Source: Deinococcus arboris
GTDB lineage: Bacteria; Deinococcota; Deinococci; Deinococcales; Deinococcaceae
Direction of reading: 5' to 3'
Length of the DNA stretch: 64,000 nucleotides
NCBI RefSeq assembly: GCF_009755355.1
Contig: NZ_WQLB01000009.1
Location: forward strand, 69,415 to 133,414
In this document: in pieces, positions 52,479 to 60,079 of the stretch
Numbering within the stretch: the first letter of the stretch is position 1
How the letters are laid out: every line of letters begins with the position of its first letter
Position numbers and translations under genes: made by a program
The notes under the pieces: model-generated
Told to the model about the DNA's origin: nothing
Database searches by the model: none
What the model saw: the letters and a program-made list of their open reading frames with translations, nothing else

Positions 52479-52519
52479 GCCCCCTGCCCGCGCTTCGGCG
52501 TGAGGCAGGGGGCCTTTTT
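52479..52519 (+). terminator. Terminator at the end of the late operon
   Basis: GCCCCCTGCC (52479-52488) pairs with GGCAGGGGGC (52504-52513), followed by CTTTTT. It is a strong intrinsic terminator facing the convergent HicB gene. Confidence 0.85.
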
Positions 52520-52526
52520 GCGTTGG

Positions 52527-52979
52527 TTAGGACGCGCGGGCCGTCAGCTGGACGTGCAGGTCCGTATTCAGGGCCTCGGCCACCCGGCGCAGCACGTCCA
52601 GGCTGTGTCCCCAATAGAAGGGATTCACCAACCGGTTAACGCCTGCCGGGCTGGAGCCGATGCGGCGGGCCAACTCCGCCTGCGAGATGCCGGCCCGCTC
52701 TAGCGCGCGCTCGATCTCCGCACTGACGGGGTTCACAGGTGCAGGCTCCAAGTGCACCACCTCAGCGTCAGCGGGCAGCTCCGCGCGCACGTCTGGCGCT
52801 ACGTCGGCCAGGGTCACGGCCTGGGGTGTGCGGGGACCGTCCTCGAGGACGAGCGTGATGCTTTCGCAAACCTTGGTCAGGAGAGCTTCACGGGTCTTGG
52901 CGGTGACGATGCAGGTGAGATCAGGCACCAGGGCGGTCCAGTTCGCGTCCGTGTGGGCAATCAAGGTCAGGTACTTCAT
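52527..52979 (-). CDS. hicB: HicB antitoxin with C-terminal XRE HTH
   Basis: The protein has 150 residues behind AAGGAG. The N-terminal half is the HicB fold (MKYLTLIAHTDANWTALVPD, then TREALLTKVCESITLVLEDG). The C-terminal half is an XRE HTH (ALERAGISQAELARRIGSSP). Antitoxins of this class bind HicA and repress their own promoter. It is 59 bp downstream of hicA with a small hairpin between. Confidence 0.88.
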   Translation of the reverse strand: MKYLTLIAHTDANWTALVPDLTCIVTAKTREALLTKVCESITLVLEDGPRTPQAVTLADVAPDVRAELPADAEVVHLEPAPVNPVSAEIERALERAGISQAELARRIGSSPAGVNRLVNPFYWGHSLDVLRRVAEALNTDLHVQLTARAS

Positions 52980-53013
52980 TGAACTCCTTCTTCTGTACTG
53001 CGCTCCGTGGGAA

Positions 53014-53029
53014 GGGAGCCGTAGCTCCC
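53014..53029. other. Hairpin between hicA and hicB
   Basis: GGGAGC pairs with GCTCCC around CGTA. It may tune the ratio of toxin to antitoxin translation or mark an mRNA processing site. Confidence 0.4.
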
Positions 53030-53038
53030 CACCCGGTG

Positions 53039-53218
53039 TTACTGAATTGCGTTCTGTATGGCCTTCTCTTGATACCGCTGAGCGTCGTCCCCGAGTGCGC
53101 CGCTAATAATCACCACTTGTCCGCCTCGCTCGTATTTCCGGTGATCTCCCTTCGTACTCTTGTGCTCGAACCCTGCCCGCTCTAAATCCCGAATCAGCTC
53201 CCGCACCTTCCTAGGCAT
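53039..53218 (-). CDS. hicA: HicA toxin
   Basis: The 59-residue protein (MPRKVRELIRDLERAGFEHK, later STKGDHRKYERGG) has the double-stranded-RNA-binding-like HicA fold, with the catalytic histidine in GDHRKY. HicA is a translation-dependent mRNA interferase. The start is the ATG at 53218, preceded by AAAGAAG. It is upstream of hicB in the usual toxin-first order. Confidence 0.85.
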   Translation of the reverse strand: MPRKVRELIRDLERAGFEHKSTKGDHRKYERGGQVVIISGALGDDAQRYQEKAIQNAIQ

Positions 53219-53234
53219 CTTCTTTCATGGCCTT

Positions 53235-53263
53235 ATATTATCAAATTTGATAATCCACTGCAA
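53235..53263 (-). promoter_or_regulatory. hicAB promoter with palindromic operator
   Basis: On the minus strand TTGCAG (53263-53258) and TAATAT (53240-53235) are 17 bp apart. The perfect 16-bp palindrome TTATCAAATTTGATAA at 53238-53253 lies in the spacer and touches the -10, so HicB binding would block RNA polymerase. Confidence 0.75.
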
Positions 53264-53462
53264 GCACACGAGAGACTGGTCTCTGTGCTCACCTCAATCG
53301 AACAAGGCCCCCCAAAACGGTCTTTACGCGTTTTCAGGCACTCCACTTCGGATTATCAGACGTCCAGGCCCAACACATCGGAAAACAAAAAACACCGCTT
53401 CGGACGATAAGGAGACGTTATGGACAAAGTGATCACTCTCCTCTGTCATCTCCGGGATCGGG
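53254..53462. other. Intergenic stretch between hicA and the BTAD regulator
   Basis: It holds the hicAB promoter at its left end and an imperfect hairpin at 53263-53289 (AGCAC/GTGCT and AGAGAC/GTCTCT). On the plus strand an AAGGAGA precedes a 28-codon frame at 53420-53506 that runs into the regulator gene; it may be a gene remnant. Confidence 0.4.
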
Positions 53463-55322
53463 CTAAGTATCAAACGTCTTTAGCGCCGCCTCTGCCTGTG
53501 CGATGAGCGCTGGCTGTTGGAGAGCCTGTGCTGCTTTAAGAGCCATCTCGTAGGGCCAGCGATCTTCTTCATCCCGCTGAATCCATTGCTCAGCCAACAG
53601 TCTTACCCTCTCCCAATCAAGTTTTGCTTGTGCAGCTCTCATGGCAAAAGACATCGCCGACCTAAACGATTCTCTAGCTTCAATACGTCTGGATTCGATC
53701 CAGCTTCCCCCTTGCAAGTCAGGGAGGAATTCACCTTTATAAAGGGTCAGGATGTTTTCTATTGAAGCATGAGGCGCCGTTCTTAATACAGCTGTTAAAT
53801 CAAGAGAGACCGGCATACCCTCGTTGATAGTGTAAGTAGGGGCTCGATAAGGCCCAGTTAAGATCAAGAAGTCAGGCCCGAAGGTTGTCCGCAGGTCTTG
53901 AAGGATACTGTTCACTTGATTGCGTGCCCGTTCTGGAAGCACGTCAGGGTAGAGATCGGTTTCGATTCGAGCCCGACTCTGCCCTGGACGAAGTAAGAGA
54001 TACACCAGAACCGCCAAATGCCTAGCTTTCAACCCTTCTAAACGTCGCCCTTCCCAACGAACTTCACTACGGCCAAGGGTAGTCAGATGAAGCACAGCCT
54101 GCGCACTTTGGGAATGGTCAGGCAGGAGAGGTGCCAGAGTGGGCTCCAACGCTGCAGCTGTAAGGAACTCGGGCATCTCCTCCAACTCTCTGCGAAAACC
54201 GGCCTTAGTTGATAGGGCGAGATAGCCATCCAGTGCTTGGGCCAGAGTGGCAAATGCTGTACTCAGCTGATTATTCAGATATTGAACGTAAGCCAAGTGC
54301 AATCGTCCGCGTGTAACTTCTATAGGTTGAGAGCGGCTCTCGTATAGTTGAATAGCGACACTTAGGGCGTCGGCCGCTTCGCTTAAATGGCCTCGACGAC
54401 GAGCAAGAAGGCCGCGCAACAGGTATACAGCTGGATCTGCAGGTCCTCCCTCAGCACCTGACTCAGCTAGGGTCTCAAGCGCAGCCGCATGATGCCCCGC
54501 TTGGCTTTGAAGATCCGCCCACCGAACCCCAGTCCAGAGACGCAACTGGCTATCGCCAACCTGAATACTAAGAGGCCACAGTTCGCGTATGAGCGCCTCA
54601 TAGCGGCTAAATTGCCCTGCAACCCAAGCCAAATTGGCTTCACTGCCCATCAACATGCCACGAGCTCGCCCAGACGTGGTGTGGCCCAACAACATACGAG
54701 CCTCGTCTAGGGTTTGCTCAGCATCCTGGAGCTGGCCACCCAGTATCTGGAGGTCCAATAGACCCTGAAGCGCTGAAAGCCGTGGAAGGGGATTGGGAGA
54801 TTCTGGAAGTTGCCGCAGCGCCTGTTGATATAACCGGGTCGCACGTCCGTTCTGATTGACCTGCTGATACATCCGTGCCAGGGTTTGCATGACGTTGGCA
54901 GCTACACGCTCGTGCCCACTTGCCAAATAGCCATGCCAAGCCTGCTCGACACTTACAAGGCCCTCATCCGAGTGCCCGAGTTGGAAGGCTGTCACGCCTT
55001 GCCAGCGTTGGGCTCGAAGTGCCAGCTCACCTATCAGTGCGGACCGAATAAGTGCGAAATGACTCAAAGCCTCGTTGAGTCGGCCAAGTGCGCGCAGCGC
55101 ATTTCCGTACTCAACTGAGGCTTCTGTCATTCCAGCAAGATGAGCGCGAAGCAGCAGTGGTTCCGCCCTGTGTAAGTCGCCAAGACGCAGAAGGCTGATG
55201 CCGAGTAAGGCCATCTCCTGAGGTGCTAAATCTGATTGCGCTAGAAGTTCGGAGGCAACCTGTTGGTATTTGCCCTCATCAAAAGCGATTTTTGCGCGCT
55301 GGAACGATGCTTCCGATAGGAT
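53463..55322 (-). CDS. TPR/BTAD-type transcriptional regulator
   Basis: The gene encodes 619 residues if translation starts at the ATC at 55322, which is set 5 nt after AAAGGAG and gives a natural TPR start (ILSEASFQRAKIAFDEGKYQ). The first standard start is the ATG at 55214 (583 residues), which has no ribosome site and would cut the first repeat. Repeats fill about residues 1-380. A winged helix follows (about 410-520: LEGLKARHLAVLVYLLLRPG, then ERARNQVNSILQDLRT) and a BTAD-like helical end. It diverges from a 49-aa secreted peptide gene 26 bp away, suggesting a peptide receptor. Confidence 0.8.
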   Translation of the reverse strand: MLSEASFQRAKIAFDEGKYQQVASELLAQSDLAPQEMALLGISLLRLGDLHRAEPLLLRAHLAGMTEASVEYGNALRALGRLNEALSHFALIRSALIGELALRAQRWQGVTAFQLGHSDEGLVSVEQAWHGYLASGHERVAANVMQTLARMYQQVNQNGRATRLYQQALRQLPESPNPLPRLSALQGLLDLQILGGQLQDAEQTLDEARMLLGHTTSGRARGMLMGSEANLAWVAGQFSRYEALIRELWPLSIQVGDSQLRLWTGVRWADLQSQAGHHAAALETLAESGAEGGPADPAVYLLRGLLARRRGHLSEAADALSVAIQLYESRSQPIEVTRGRLHLAYVQYLNNQLSTAFATLAQALDGYLALSTKAGFRRELEEMPEFLTAAALEPTLAPLLPDHSQSAQAVLHLTTLGRSEVRWEGRRLEGLKARHLAVLVYLLLRPGQSRARIETDLYPDVLPERARNQVNSILQDLRTTFGPDFLILTGPYRAPTYTINEGMPVSLDLTAVLRTAPHASIENILTLYKGEFLPDLQGGSWIESRRIEARESFRSAMSFAMRAAQAKLDWERVRLLAEQWIQRDEEDRWPYEMALKAAQALQQPALIAQAEAALKTFDT

Positions 55323-55348
55323 AGTGACTCCTTTCTAGATTCCTCTGC

Positions 55349-55498
55349 ATGAGAAATCTACTGCACATCAAACTACTGCTTTTATTCGCCATAGCGAGCC
55401 TGGCCTCTGCCTCTGAGGCAGATACCAAGTCAACGCCGTTCGGATCGGTAGTGCCGCTTTCGACGATTGGGGGCCCTATCGACTACGGGCTGGAATAG
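55349..55498 (+). CDS. Small secreted pre-peptide (candidate signalling peptide)
   Basis: The 49-residue product starts MRNLLHIKLLLLFAIASLAS, a signal peptide with probable cleavage near ASA-SEAD, leaving about 27 residues ending in GGPIDYGLE. There is no Shine-Dalgarno site; TAGATT lies 7 nt before the ATG, as for leaderless genes. The gene is divergent from the TPR/BTAD regulator, the layout of RRNPP receptor-peptide pairs. That the mature C terminus is the ligand is inference. Confidence 0.65.
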   Translation: MRNLLHIKLLLLFAIASLASASEADTKSTPFGSVVPLSTIGGPIDYGLE

Positions 55499-55567
55499 TA
55501 AACATTTACAGCTCCAATCCCATCACCGACTTTCAAGTTGCATTCTTTATCGAAGTGAGGCTTCAAC

Positions 55568-56497
55568 ATGGCTGATGACGTTAGAAACGTATATGTATAT
55601 GATGTCGTGGCAATAAATCGCCGCGTGCCCGAGGAGGGTGAAGGCAGCGAATTCATCAACGAAGATGTCGATCCGATGGTGATTTTTGATTCGCTAGAAG
55701 ATAAGGTGATGTATAAAAAATCAGCTAAATCGTCTGGTTTAAATATAGATGGGCGCTTCGTGGGGATTAATGTCTTGCATGTTCATGAAGATTATGTAGA
55801 AGGCGCCTTTTATGCAGAGAAAACCCACTTTTCTGGCACAATAGTCTCCCAAACCGCAGATGGCCAAACAGAAGCCAATAGTCTTAGCTCGATTGCCGAA
55901 ACCAGTGAAATATATGAATTGGCGTACTTCATCTATGATCCACAAACCCAGGTCTTAGCAATAGAGCGCAATAGAGATGTGCCTTACGAGGGCGCTTTCG
56001 AAAAATATGCAGAAGAATACTGTCATAAGAACTCAATAGACGTAGTAGAATTCCAACTTCACCCCAGAAGAGTGATCTCCAATGTGGATAAAATTATGGC
56101 AGTGCAATCTGTTGACAAGATCTATTTAAAAATGCCATCAGAAGCTATATCTAAATTAAACGGTGACGACCCCATCACAACCATGGTTAAGGATATAGGT
56201 AAAGCGTACTCAAAATTAGGAAGTGTAGAGATAACCCTATGCAGCGAGAAGAGCAAGCTGTCTCGAAGTAATGTTTTTCAACAGGTCGAAATACGGGATT
56301 TCTGGCTTGAAAACCAAGACCATGTCACAAAGCTAATTGTTAACAAAGAACAGAACGAGGAAGTATATTTCGGATCTAATCAAATCGTTTTTAAAATCAG
56401 ACTCGAAAAGAACAGCAGGTCGAAAGATACATCCGCTCTTCTGAAAAAGACTCGCAGCCAGTTAAAGGATTCGGATTTTAGGAAAAGGGGTACGTGA
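55568..56497 (+). CDS. AT-rich accessory protein of unknown function
   Basis: The 309-residue protein starts behind GTGAGG. Base composition is clearly more AT-rich than the phage genes, which suggests recent transfer. The sequence is mixed alpha/beta (VYVYDVVAINRRVPEEGEGS, then IYELAYFIYDPQTQVLAIER), loosely like the DUF4747/DUF6731 type of defence-associated proteins, but I cannot confirm this. It lies 91 bp upstream of an XseA-like gene on the same strand. No catalytic motif was recognised. Confidence 0.7.
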   Translation: MADDVRNVYVYDVVAINRRVPEEGEGSEFINEDVDPMVIFDSLEDKVMYKKSAKSSGLNIDGRFVGINVLHVHEDYVEGAFYAEKTHFSGTIVSQTADGQTEANSLSSIAETSEIYELAYFIYDPQTQVLAIERNRDVPYEGAFEKYAEEYCHKNSIDVVEFQLHPRRVISNVDKIMAVQSVDKIYLKMPSEAISKLNGDDPITTMVKDIGKAYSKLGSVEITLCSEKSKLSRSNVFQQVEIRDFWLENQDHVTKLIVNKEQNEEVYFGSNQIVFKIRLEKNSRSKDTSALLKKTRSQLKDSDFRKRGT

Positions 56498-56576
56498 CAA
56501 TGCAGAAGAACTTAAATAGCTGACGCATCCATGAAACAGTTCACACTGTCTATCTGTAAAAAATTGGCTGCTTGGT

Positions 56577-56582
56577 TAATAT
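56577..56582 (+). promoter_or_regulatory. -10-like hexamer for a leaderless transcript
   Basis: TAATAT ends 6 nt before the ATG at 56589, and no ribosome site is present. The -35 region is weak. It suggests that the XseA-like gene can be transcribed separately from the gene upstream. Confidence 0.5.
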
Positions 56583-56588
56583 TGTCTT

Positions 56589-57587
56589 ATGCCTGAATCA
56601 TTTCCCCTTACTCCTAAGCAGGCCGTTGAACGAGTATCCGTCCAATGTCCACACGACGAAATTGAGGTTTTTGGCATCGCTGCCAAGATTAGTCCCTTTC
56701 CCGTCGCCAATCCTCGACTCGCCTATGTCACCGTACGTGAAGACAGCCCACCAGTAAAAGGCAAAATCAGCAGCATGGTGTTCCGCACTGCCTGGGCTCA
56801 GCGTCCAGAACTTAATGCCAGGATTCGTATGCGTGGGCGCCTCTCGACCCGACTGACTGATAGTGGTGAGATTGAGGTGCAGCTCCATGGAGAGCTGGTT
56901 GACCAGAAGCATGCCTTACCTGTTGAAGAGGTCAGCAGGAATCGTCCCCAGATCTATCTGCGACAGTATGTGGATGCCTCGCCTGTTGAGCGATTATTTG
57001 TGCTGGGCTCAGCCACTGGTCGCCATGACGTGCAAGCTCAGCTCCGGCGCTTGCCTGCTTCCGAGCGCCCTCAATTCTTAGACGTGCGGGTAACCGATGG
57101 CCGTGACCTTGTATTGAAGATACAAAACGCGCTTCAGAAGGGTGCGCAAGCAGTGGCTGTAGTCCGCGGGGGGGATGACCCGACGATTCAGGCTGTTTTC
57201 GATGACCCCCATCTCGTAAAGTATCTGGTGAATCTACCTGTGCCGTATTACACGGCAGTGGGCCACGCTTCTAGCAAAACCTTGGCAGACCGTTGGGCAG
57301 ACGAATCGTTTGAGGCACCATCTGCACTGGGCATCCAGCTTGCTCGGTATTATGGCCGGGCTCAAGCACAGCCTCAAGTTCCCTGGAATGGTCCTCGCAC
57401 AGTCCCATCACACTCACCTACAGCACATCAGAAAACACAAGCACGCCCACCAACACCACCGTCAGTTGCTCGGCAATCCAACACACACTCATCGCCAAAA
57501 GTAGCGACTACTCGGAGTGTCCCGTGGTGGGGATGGATTACCGGGGTGCTTCTCCTCTCAGCGCTGTTTCGCGCATGTACGGGATAG
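56589..57587 (+). CDS. Membrane-anchored XseA (exonuclease VII large subunit)-like protein
   Basis: The 332-residue protein has an N-terminal OB-fold segment (about 24-104: IEVFGIAAKISPFPV, then ARIRMRGRLSTRL), a catalytic-core-like region (136-256) with VAVVRGGDDPTIQ, then VPYYTAVGHASSKTLADRWA and EAPSALGIQLA, closely following XseA's RGGGS, SAVGHETD and APTPSAA motifs. The long coiled coil that binds XseB in true exonuclease VII is absent. A Pro/Thr/Ser linker leads to a C-terminal membrane helix (about 311-328). A DNA-targeting defence effector is possible. Confidence 0.72.
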   Translation: MPESFPLTPKQAVERVSVQCPHDEIEVFGIAAKISPFPVANPRLAYVTVREDSPPVKGKISSMVFRTAWAQRPELNARIRMRGRLSTRLTDSGEIEVQLHGELVDQKHALPVEEVSRNRPQIYLRQYVDASPVERLFVLGSATGRHDVQAQLRRLPASERPQFLDVRVTDGRDLVLKIQNALQKGAQAVAVVRGGDDPTIQAVFDDPHLVKYLVNLPVPYYTAVGHASSKTLADRWADESFEAPSALGIQLARYYGRAQAQPQVPWNGPRTVPSHSPTAHQKTQARPPTPPSVARQSNTHSSPKVATTRSVPWWGWITGVLLLSALFRACTG

Positions 57588-57631
57588 AGGCCATCTGAAG
57601 TAGCCCACCGTTCTATTCGTAGTCTGTACCG

Positions 57632-58009
57632 TCACTGGGCCATCGCCGTAGCGGCAAGGAGTATCTGGCCCTCCCGGTCAATTACGACTTCGACGCGGTG
57701 GCCTAGCACCGCATGCAGCTGCACCGCCTCGTGCACTTGAGCCGCATGAACCTCGTGTACGTATAGCTGTAAGGTCTCACCAGACGCAGTGATTACTGTG
57801 AGGTGATGGGGCTCGGCCCACGTTGTGGGTGCTCGCAGCATGACGTTCTCAAGAGTCTCAGCATTGTCTGGAAGGTGCCCAGGCAGATCTCGCTTGCGCA
57901 CGATAACCAGTCCTTCAGCATCAAGCTTGGCAAGAATGTTGTCAGCATCCGGACCTAGGACATCCAGGGCCAGATAGCGGGCAGTCTGGACATTAAGCGA
58001 GAACTTCAT
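57632..58009 (-). CDS. Hypothetical protein
   Basis: The product has 125 residues from the ATG at 58009 behind GGAGGTAG. It is an alpha/beta-looking sequence (MKFSLNVQTARYLALDVLGP, later VHAAQVHEAVQLHAVLGHRV). No family was recognised. The ATG overlaps the stop of a small upstream gene. Confidence 0.65.
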   Translation of the reverse strand: MKFSLNVQTARYLALDVLGPDADNILAKLDAEGLVIVRKRDLPGHLPDNAETLENVMLRAPTTWAEPHHLTVITASGETLQLYVHEVHAAQVHEAVQLHAVLGHRVEVVIDREGQILLAATAMAQ

Positions 58010-58140
58010 ACAGCTACCTCCAGATATAAGCCGGCGCAAGTGGGGTGGGGGATTTTCAGAGCCTGCTCAATTCCGCAGGCCTCGCCGTTCAAAGCGACCT
58101 CAATACCGGCAGCGATATAGGTCAGGGGCACGGTGAACAT
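58006..58140 (-). CDS. Small protein coupled to the downstream gene
   Basis: The 44-residue product (MFTVPLTYIAAGIEVALNGE, ending GLYLEVAV) has its TGA overlapping the ATG of the next gene (ATGA), and the GGAGGTAG of that gene lies in its last codons. An in-frame ATG at 58158 would give 50 residues. The coupling is the main evidence. Confidence 0.5.
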   Translation of the reverse strand: MFTVPLTYIAAGIEVALNGEACGIEQALKIPHPTCAGLYLEVAV

Positions 58141-58269
58141 GATGCGCCTAGTCATCATGCGCTACTCGTGAGAGCCGATGGTCGCGTTTCATGTGTGAGT
58201 GGTGACGCGAGTACTATCGTCTTGCTCCGCCTTGGCTGGCTTCTTTGTTGTCCACAAGCCGCCTGTGGA

Positions 58270-58722
58270 TCACTGTGGACGGTTGCCGGGCGGGATGATG
58301 CTCAGGTCAATCGGTTTGAGCCACCTCTCTGACTGCAGGATCACGCCAATGCGCCCGTGGGGCTTGGGCTGCACGTCTCCCGCCCACCACAGCCCATGTT
58401 CAATGCACAAGGCGTCCACCAGTTCCTCAGGCGTCGTAGCCTTCTCCATCCAGGCCACGGCGATCAGGTCCATGTCGCGGTGCAGGCTGCCGTGCACGGC
58501 CAGGGCGTACCCGTGCTGGTAGGCGGTCTGAACTAAAGGGGCCAGAGGTGGGCAAGGGGGCGTGACCTGATCAATGCCGCCTTCGCGGTCTGCCCGGTGA
58601 ATCATGGTGGATAAGCGCTGATGGGTGTGACTGGGGGACTTCTGAGCACTCATTGCTAACCATGCTGCCAGGGACGGCTGCCAGTTGCCTTCTGCCTTCA
58701 CAGGCGGGTTTTCCAGTGGCAA
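58270..58722 (-). CDS. Conserved phage/plasmid-type hypothetical protein
   Basis: The product has 150 residues from a TTG at 58722, or 127 from the ATG at 58653. The segment HGYALAVHGSLHRDMDLIAV, then MEKATTPEELVDALC and KPHGRIGVIL resembles a family common in phages with a nucleotidyltransferase-like G-S...D-x-D pattern (GSLHRDMDLI). That fold assignment is tentative. It is on the same strand as the small genes downstream. Confidence 0.65.
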   Translation of the reverse strand: MPLENPPVKAEGNWQPSLAAWLAMSAQKSPSHTHQRLSTMIHRADREGGIDQVTPPCPPLAPLVQTAYQHGYALAVHGSLHRDMDLIAVAWMEKATTPEELVDALCIEHGLWWAGDVQPKPHGRIGVILQSERWLKPIDLSIIPPGNRPQ

Positions 58723-58748
58723 GGCGCTAGCCTGCTGGAGGTGACCTT

Positions 58749-58934
58749 TCAGCCCGCCGGCACGACCACCAGCAGCACCGGGCGCAACGGGTCAAGCGTC
58801 ATCCCTCGATGGTAATCAGCCCGGAGAACGCGGAAAGTGACCAGTGCTGCGAAGCGCCTTCCATAATTCAGATCATGCAAAGGATTTTTGGCAAAGGAAA
58901 TCCCACTCTTTTGGAGTGGGAGGCGCGAAATCAA
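58749..58934 (-). CDS. Possible small protein
   Basis: The 61-codon frame from a TTG is Leu/Arg/Val-rich in its second half (RFAALVTFRVLRADYHRGMT). There is no ribosome site and the start is uncertain. It lies 26 bp upstream of the gene at 58722 and might be its operon leader or a remnant. Confidence 0.3.
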   Translation of the reverse strand: MISRLPLQKSGISFAKNPLHDLNYGRRFAALVTFRVLRADYHRGMTLDPLRPVLLVVVPAG

Positions 58935-60073
58935 TAGAACTTGTGGATTTTAAGAGCTGGCACATCGCTCAACCAGAACTCTTCGCCCATCCTTGCAAAC
59001 CTCTCTTGGGTATCCTGAGGGAAGACGCTATCCGACAGGAGAGAATGTGGCGTAATGACGTTGTGTTCCTTCAGCATCTTCACCGTCGAGTTAATGATGG
59101 TCGGCTCCTCAAGAGGAGAATCATCAAGCGGTTCGCCTTCACGCCACCTACGCTTCAGGTTCGCCCACATTTTTGAACTCTTGGATTTATCGAGGATGCC
59201 AAGATCTTCAAGCCTATGAAGCATCGCAGCAATGGACATCTTCCACTTGCTCTTGACAATTCTTAGGGCATCTAGATTGTCTGCGAAAAGATCAGCAGGG
59301 AAAGAATCGTGTGGCAAGGCGAATTCTCCTGCAAAGAGGTGTGCTTGACGCTCAAGCTCTCGCTCATACGCTTTGACCTCTTTCATACCTCGATCTGCAT
59401 GGACGTGGAAGAGAAGGTGGAACAGCTCGTGCAGGAGGTTGTACCTGAGCCTGAAGTAAGACGGCTTGTCAAGGTTCAGCAGGATGAAAGGCGTGTTGGT
59501 GGCCTTATCCCAGAAGGAAATCGCATCCCACTTATGCGACTCGAACGGCTCACCGTGAATGATAAAGCCGTTGGACTCAAGTAGGTTGATCAGATTCGGG
59601 AGTGGTCCTCGGTGCAGACCCCAATGGCTTCGGAGCCTATCCGCAGCGAGGCGAATGTGGTCATCCGTGATTAGCATCGGGTCCTGCGGGATAGCCGAGA
59701 GGTCCGGGATGTTCAGCTTGGGGAAGTCCACGAATTTGCTGAGATACTGCGCATACTCGGCGAGCCAGCTGAGATTGACCTCGGCCCGGCCTTTCGCGAT
59801 TTCGTCCAGTGAACGCATGGACCGGAACAGTGCTTCGGACTCGTCAATCCCTTCGGGTAAGGGCGTCACGAAGAAGTGCATTGGGTGACGGGTGAGACTG
59901 AGGATTCGCTGCATCACTTCTGGTGAAGGTGAGTCCTTTCCATTTTCCATCGCGCTGATCGACTGCGCGTCTTTGTAGCCAAGCATCAAGGCAAGCGACT
60001 CTTGGGTGAGGCCAAGAGCGATACGAACTTGCTTTAGACGAGCACCTTGAAAACCTGGAGTGCCAACTTTCAT
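58931..60073 (-). CDS. XRE-ImmA/IrrE-type metallopeptidase regulator
   Basis: The 380-residue protein has an N-terminal XRE HTH (about 8-62: RLKQVRIALGLTQESLALML, then SAMENGKDSPS) and a zinc peptidase domain of the ImmA/IrrE family with HELFH (H215, E216, H219). Such proteins cut or sense repressors, as IrrE (PprI) cuts DdrO in Deinococcus. It is the second gene of a two-gene operon 6 bp after the gene at 60721. Its cleavage target is unknown. Confidence 0.85.
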   Translation of the reverse strand: MKVGTPGFQGARLKQVRIALGLTQESLALMLGYKDAQSISAMENGKDSPSPEVMQRILSLTRHPMHFFVTPLPEGIDESEALFRSMRSLDEIAKGRAEVNLSWLAEYAQYLSKFVDFPKLNIPDLSAIPQDPMLITDDHIRLAADRLRSHWGLHRGPLPNLINLLESNGFIIHGEPFESHKWDAISFWDKATNTPFILLNLDKPSYFRLRYNLLHELFHLLFHVHADRGMKEVKAYERELERQAHLFAGEFALPHDSFPADLFADNLDALRIVKSKWKMSIAAMLHRLEDLGILDKSKSSKMWANLKRRWREGEPLDDSPLEEPTIINSTVKMLKEHNVITPHSLLSDSVFPQDTQERFARMGEEFWLSDVPALKIHKFY

Positions 60074-60079
60074 TTACTC

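Noticed and set aside
58248..58280. DnaA-box-like cluster (TTGTCCACA, TGTGGATCA)
   Set aside because: Each box has a mismatch, they lie at the 3' end of a gene with no AT-rich region, and the phage already has an iteron origin.
58045..58332. 95-codon plus-strand frame
   Set aside because: It opposes the minus-strand genes, and the minus-strand 44-codon frame explains the coupling to 58009 better.
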